Positions 61,201-64,000 of a DNA stretch of 64,000 bases are shown piece after piece (position 1 is the first letter of the stretch; each line of letters opens with the position of its first letter). Position numbers and translations under genes: made by a program. The stretch is from Panonychus citri (Eukaryota > Arthropoda > Arachnida > Trombidiformes > Tetranychidae), in assembly GCF_014898815.1 (NCBI RefSeq), contig NW_026515543.1, positions 1,426,001 to 1,490,000 on the forward strand. The letters are read 5' to 3'. The notes under the pieces were generated by a model. That model searched no databases. It had not been told where the DNA came from and saw nothing but the letters and a program-made list of their open reading frames with translations.

Positions 61201-62847
61201 AGCAAACAAAACTTCAACACCATGTGATTCACAAAAATCAGCTCCAAGGATCAATGGACGACTCATTCTCAACATTACAATGAATCTAATTGGAATCAAC
61301 AGATCATCAACCTTCATCCAGCAGTTAGTGTAACCGAAAGGATAATCTTTGTTTCCATTAGCCATAGTTAACGGTCCAAACTTCAAAGGTAACAGTTTTA
61401 AATTACACAGTTCTCGGCAATCATCTCTCATAAAACTGATTTTCGCTCCGGTGTCTAACAATGCTTCTCTAGTCACATTGTTAATGTCGACATTCAGAAC
61501 AGGTAACTTTGCACCAAAGTTAAATTCAACAGCAGAGATTGTCTTGACACTCCATAAATCAATCGATGATAAAGACAATTCTGGTTCAGATTGACTCGAT
61601 TCAGTTGAATCTTCAACATGGTCAATACAATTAACAGGATTCTTCCTGAACCTTTTCTCATACAATTCTTTCTTATTCGTCGCAACACGAATAGGGTCAA
61701 AAGGTCGTTTACAGTTGTTAACAAAATGTCCTTTCTCTAGACAATTGTAGCAGATTACATCCGATGGGTCTCGTCTCTTCATTCTTTCCATCGAATTTTC
61801 TTTATCTCGTTCCTTCGAACGTGAACGGTGATTCCCCTCCTTCTTAGAAGGATTTTTATCTCTAAGATTCTTAGTCACAACTTCGTTGTCACTTATATTT
61901 CTTACATGAACGGCCAATGTCTTCAATGATGATGTACTTCCAAGTACAGTTGACAATGCGGTTCGATTCATAGGCAACATGCCTCTCAGCACATGAGTTA
62001 TTATCGTTTTATCTGGTAACTGATCGTCATAGTCACGGCACAAAGATAACATATCATGAAAATACGTTGTCAGTTTTTCATTATATCCTTGTCTTCTTTG
62101 ACTTATCTTCATCTGAAGATCCAATTTATCAGCATCTCTTACATATGTTTCTCTGAACATTTCCTTGAAATTTGCCCAAGTGTGTTCTCCTCGATTCACA
62201 CTCGGAAGGTAGATGCATATGTACCACTTTCTAGCATCACCTTTAAAACAATTTACAACACCTCTGACAAGATCTTCTCCTTGCCAATTATTCACGGATG
62301 CACAAAACTCATAATCGATCAACCAACTAGAAGCTTTCTCATTACTTCCATCAAACGTTGGGAAATCTTCAAATCTAAGATTTGGTCGAACTGAGTTCGC
62401 ATAAGAAAATGTATTCATCGTTGAATACTCATTTGGTCGTCTTTGATTCGCACTTGAATCATAAGCTGTACTAGTTCCTTCTAGTCCATCGTCTTCTTGA
62501 TTCGTTCTTGAACCATAAATTCTTTGATTCGCTCTTGAACCATCTCGATTCTCACTTGAACCGATATTCAGAAAGTTAGATCCACCGCCACCATGACCTT
62601 CTAAGAAGGTAGACTGAATCGGAACAGTCGATTCCAAATTAGTCACTTTCTTAGCGAGAGCAGACAAACTAGTCTTCATGGCGCTATCTGAACGATCCAT
62701 TTTACTTTCCAACTTTTTCATATTCTCCTGAATAGAATTCAACATCTTCATGACCGCTTCCAAGGTCGTCTCTGCTTTAGCTCCTGTAGCACTCGTAGGA
62801 GTTAAAGGGTTCGTAAGAAGGTCCACTCTCTTATTCTCTTTGTCCAT
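58240..62847 (-). CDS. Gag-Pol polyprotein of Ty3/gypsy retrotransposon
   Basis: One uninterrupted ORF of 1535 codons. The ATG at 62847 (MDKENKRVDLL) is taken as start; the frame is open for a few codons upstream only through a TTG. Order of domains: N-terminal coiled coil; retrotransposon Gag (about 155-325); CCHC knuckle (C366, C369, H374, C379); aspartic protease with DTG at 465-467; reverse transcriptase with YFDD at 784-787; RNase H (HTD, Asp 933); integrase zinc-binding HHCC (H1142, H1146, C1176, C1179); integrase catalytic D1209, D1268, E1304; and a C-terminal GPY-like module (RYRGPYKINRKF). No frameshift separates Gag and Pol, so their ratio must be set by another means. All catalytic residues I can identify are present, consistent with an active or very recently active copy. 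Confidence 0.95.
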   Translation of the reverse strand: MDKENKRVDLLTNPLTPTSATGAKAETTLEAVMKMLNSIQENMKKLESKMDRSDSAMKTSLSALAKKVTNLESTVPIQSTFLEGHGGGGSNFLNIGSSENRDGSRANQRIYGSRTNQEDDGLEGTSTAYDSSANQRRPNEYSTMNTFSYANSVRPNLRFEDFPTFDGSNEKASSWLIDYEFCASVNNWQGEDLVRGVVNCFKGDARKWYICIYLPSVNRGEHTWANFKEMFRETYVRDADKLDLQMKISQRRQGYNEKLTTYFHDMLSLCRDYDDQLPDKTIITHVLRGMLPMNRTALSTVLGSTSSLKTLAVHVRNISDNEVVTKNLRDKNPSKKEGNHRSRSKERDKENSMERMKRRDPSDVICYNCLEKGHFVNNCKRPFDPIRVATNKKELYEKRFRKNPVNCIDHVEDSTESSQSEPELSLSSIDLWSVKTISAVEFNFGAKLPVLNVDINNVTREALLDTGAKISFMRDDCRELCNLKLLPLKFGPLTMANGNKDYPFGYTNCWMKVDDLLIPIRFIVMLRMSRPLILGADFCESHGVEVLFAKRSIHITKPGKDVIKLNKKVTNNPLSVEENLVPVEEPTALNLVQNEINLVDLNDYDDVFAKSVNDVGWIEGVTHEINTGDHPPIYAKPYPVPVSLREKISEMIQEMLEQGIIKPSTSPWASPIVLVAKKGGSTRFCVDYRALNKITTNDPYPIPRVEDALDILEGCIKFSSLDVAAMYWHIKMKEEDQSKTAFVVSQGLFEFLRMPFGLKNAPATAVRTMNRVLAGLNNVNCYIYFDDILVFGKTEDEHDENLRKVLQRLRENNIKLRREKCRFGVDNIDYLGYNISVNGISPSEANVATVIAFSEPRNVTDIRSFVGLCSYFRRFIPKFSEVARPLHVLLKDKAKFVWTEVEQKAFDNLKLAITSKPVLACFKTEGEVELHTDACDYGIGAVMYQRNDDNELKPVCYISRTLSPAEKNYGVTEKECLAIVWSIIKLRHYLFQRKFSVITDHCGLCWFMTSKKLTPRLTRWSLKMQEFEFDVKYKSGKLHGDADCVSRYPLPRDEDDNEENDDECFVSSVDIKESEFLELQRSDPFVMKIRSLFDNESISKRKKKRLNKRFVLVEDLLYRKRGKELLPYIPLPLRKRVMKEAHEEGHLGMNKVSQKLKQQMFWPKMDHDINDFIKRCDACQKRKPYMKSNQGFMIPIKRPDRIFQEISLDLAEFSRSGEGYKYVLAINDRLSKFAVSVPLKTITSLDVITALVSNWFYRFGLPEVLITDRGTNLTSEEFKEFLEFYGVEHRTTTPYHPQSDGQTERFNSYLGTSISILTKGEPKNWPSYLDQVMFAYNTTPHRSTKFSPFYLVHGIEARSPWQGKLKLVPKISERSKIEDDLSNRDKVREKAKENIEMAQEKSKSYYDKKMIEPKYAVGDLVCVTQPILKKGISKKFMERYRGPYKINRKFNDVNYELINLDGPIKVIDCHVKRMKPYHADLDETIQERNSSTQLIKKKRKVKIRKFDSESEDENQEIILDETVPRDIILDIFDSD

Positions 62848-63154
62848 TTTAGTCGAAGCACTTTTCAACTAAGTTGATTCTCTGGTTTAGTTTCTTATAC
62901 AACTGAGTTGTGTTGGTTGAGTTCTTTCAAACAAACACACAAAAGAGCACTTTCTTTTGCTCACTACGATTGAGCACTTTCAATCTATTTCAACTAAGTT
63001 GAATCAATATAACACAAGACAAAAAGATTGAGCACTTTCAATCAATTACAAATGACGAATGGGAATCAGCACTAACTTAACTGCGACTTTAAATAAGGAA
63101 GACTCACCTCCTCACTTAAAATGAGCTACAGATCGATGAGGCATCTCCACCAAA
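62848..63154 (-). other. 5' leader of the retrotransposon
   Basis: A non-coding leader between 5' LTR and gag. It contains the primer-binding-site candidate, a consensus splice donor (GAG/GTGAGT, GT at 63107-63106), three AACTNAGTT palindromes (62865, 62899, 62989) and two exact copies of an 18-bp inverted-symmetric word (62968-62985 and 63026-63043). The latter are possible packaging or regulatory structures. Confidence 0.75.
63135..63152 (-). other. Primer-binding-site candidate
   Basis: On the transcribed strand TGGTGGAGATGCCTC follows the 5' LTR after two extra T. TGG is complementary to a tRNA CCA end. I could not match the next bases to a particular tRNA. Confidence 0.6.
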
Positions 63155-63712
63155 TGTTAGATAAAATAATGACCGATTATAATTTTAGCAACACTCGACA
63201 ACTTAGTTGTCACAATCTGGTTACAATATTGGCAAAATCCAACATGGAGACAAAAGGCAAAATAGGCTCTAGGCACGACTAAGTTGATTTTCTTGGGGAT
63301 TAATAAATGGACTTTAATCACAGTCTCAAATACGAGTTTGGGTCAATTACAATTAGTCACTAATTAATATAACAATAGTTCAAGACGAGACTTTAAGTGT
63401 TAATTGATTCACAATTAGATACAATGTGTGGGGTAGAAACTTAACCTTCTGAGAAGGACAATCTTAATGAGAGGAAGAGAGACAATCCCAATGAGAGATT
63501 CACAAACAATAGATTGACACTAAACTTAGTTTAGGACCTTCAGTACTACTTAATTAAACAATCAATTAGAAGGTATTTATACCATGAAAAAGGAAGAGGA
63601 AGTGAGAGGTCAAGAAGGTGAGGAAAAGGAAACAAGCAACTAAGTTGCAACAACATCAACAGTGATTGTAACTAAGTTACAAGAAAAGGGGTTGTTACAA
63701 AATTACACAACA
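63155..63712 (-). repeat. 5' LTR of the Ty3/gypsy element
   Basis: 558 bp, near-identical to 56062-56617. The TATA-like box GTATAAATAC on the minus strand is at 63573-63582. It acts as the promoter-bearing LTR for the leftward transcript. Confidence 0.95.
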
Positions 63713-63716
63713 AATA
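63713..63716. repeat. Target-site duplication, right copy
   Basis: AATA, matching 56058-56061. Confidence 0.7.
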
Positions 63717-64000
63717 TGATGATTATGAAAATGACCTAGATGACAATTAATCCGATTATTTTAATTGTAATCACTTTTTTCCCCTTAATTGTAAATCTTA
63801 ATTTACTATTTTAAAAGGTAATGGTCATCACTGTTGATGATGATTCATTCACCCAATAAAAAACTGACCATCACAAATAACTAATCATCATCATGATTAA
63901 CTAACTAACTATTTTGGACAAGATTTAAAGGATTAACTGTAAATTTAATCAACAATTAAACTCTAATTGTGATACAATTAAGTTGTAAACAAAAACAGAA
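63717..64000. other. Right-edge AT-rich spacer
   Basis: A continuation of the gene-poor tract on the far side of the retrotransposon. Nothing recognised. Confidence 0.5.

Larger units (their letters stand above)
56062..63712 (-). mobile_element. Ty3/gypsy LTR retrotransposon with a third ORF
   Basis: A complete 7.65-kb element transcribed leftwards. Order on the minus strand: 5' LTR (63155-63712), primer-binding-site candidate, leader, gag-pol (58240-62847), a 0.54-kb gap, ORF3 (56634-57698), polypurine tract, 3' LTR (56062-56617). The LTRs differ by two substitutions and four one-base homopolymer changes, so insertion is recent. Gag-pol and ORF3 are both uninterrupted, so the copy could be active. 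Reverse transcriptase before RNase H before integrase is the Ty3/gypsy order. No env-like protein was recognised; ORF3 takes that position. Confidence 0.95.

Overview
This is animal nuclear DNA: AT-rich, with short GT-AG introns, large microsatellite-laden spacers and clear metazoan genes. An ABCH-family transporter, a class known from arthropods, together with paralogous Argonautes and a chelicerate-like NALCN gene, points to an arthropod, most likely a mite. That placement is an inference from gene content, not a species identification.

Layout. 1-2815 (-): Argonaute paralogue A, cut by the left edge. 3476-3703: a 228-bp foldback (MITE-like) element. 4438-11617 (-): the sodium-leak channel NALCN/narrow abdomen, whose exon models sum to an intact 1902-codon frame, with two mutually exclusive exons that swap the domain III pore residue (Lys or Glu). 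12915-13762 (-): tubulin-folding cofactor B. 15093-17269 (-): ABCH half-transporter. 19375-22346 (+): Argonaute paralogue B. 23071-33601 (-): a complete 12-exon huntingtin (3071 codons, no polyglutamine). 35512-36416 (+): a four-exon gene for a small secreted eight-cysteine protein. 37355-40516 (+): the deubiquitinase USP5 (847 codons). From 40.5 kb to the right edge is a gene-poor, microsatellite-rich tract with one candidate signal-peptide first exon (about 44968-45163, +).

56062-63712 (-): a young, structurally complete Ty3/gypsy LTR retrotransposon. It has 556/558-bp LTRs, a 4-bp target duplication, a primer-binding-site candidate and polypurine tract, one gag-pol ORF, and in the place where env would sit a third ORF combining a RING-like finger, TRAF-like zinc fingers, a coiled coil and a ubiquitin-like tail. 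A consensus splice donor in the leader and a plausible acceptor 12 nt before ORF3 suggest env-style spliced expression. The element also carries about two dozen short perfect palindromes centred on AACTNAGTT whose arms vary but stay complementary. ORF3 and the palindromes are the strongest candidates for something undescribed.

Three genes (Argonaute B, TBCB, ABCH) each lack exactly one base in otherwise intact frames, and four of the six differences between the LTRs are homopolymer-length changes. This suggests consensus errors in the assembly as much as real lesions, so none of these genes should be called a pseudogene without read support. The two Argonautes switch abruptly from clearly diverged to almost identical at the start of the PIWI catalytic region, which looks like gene conversion.
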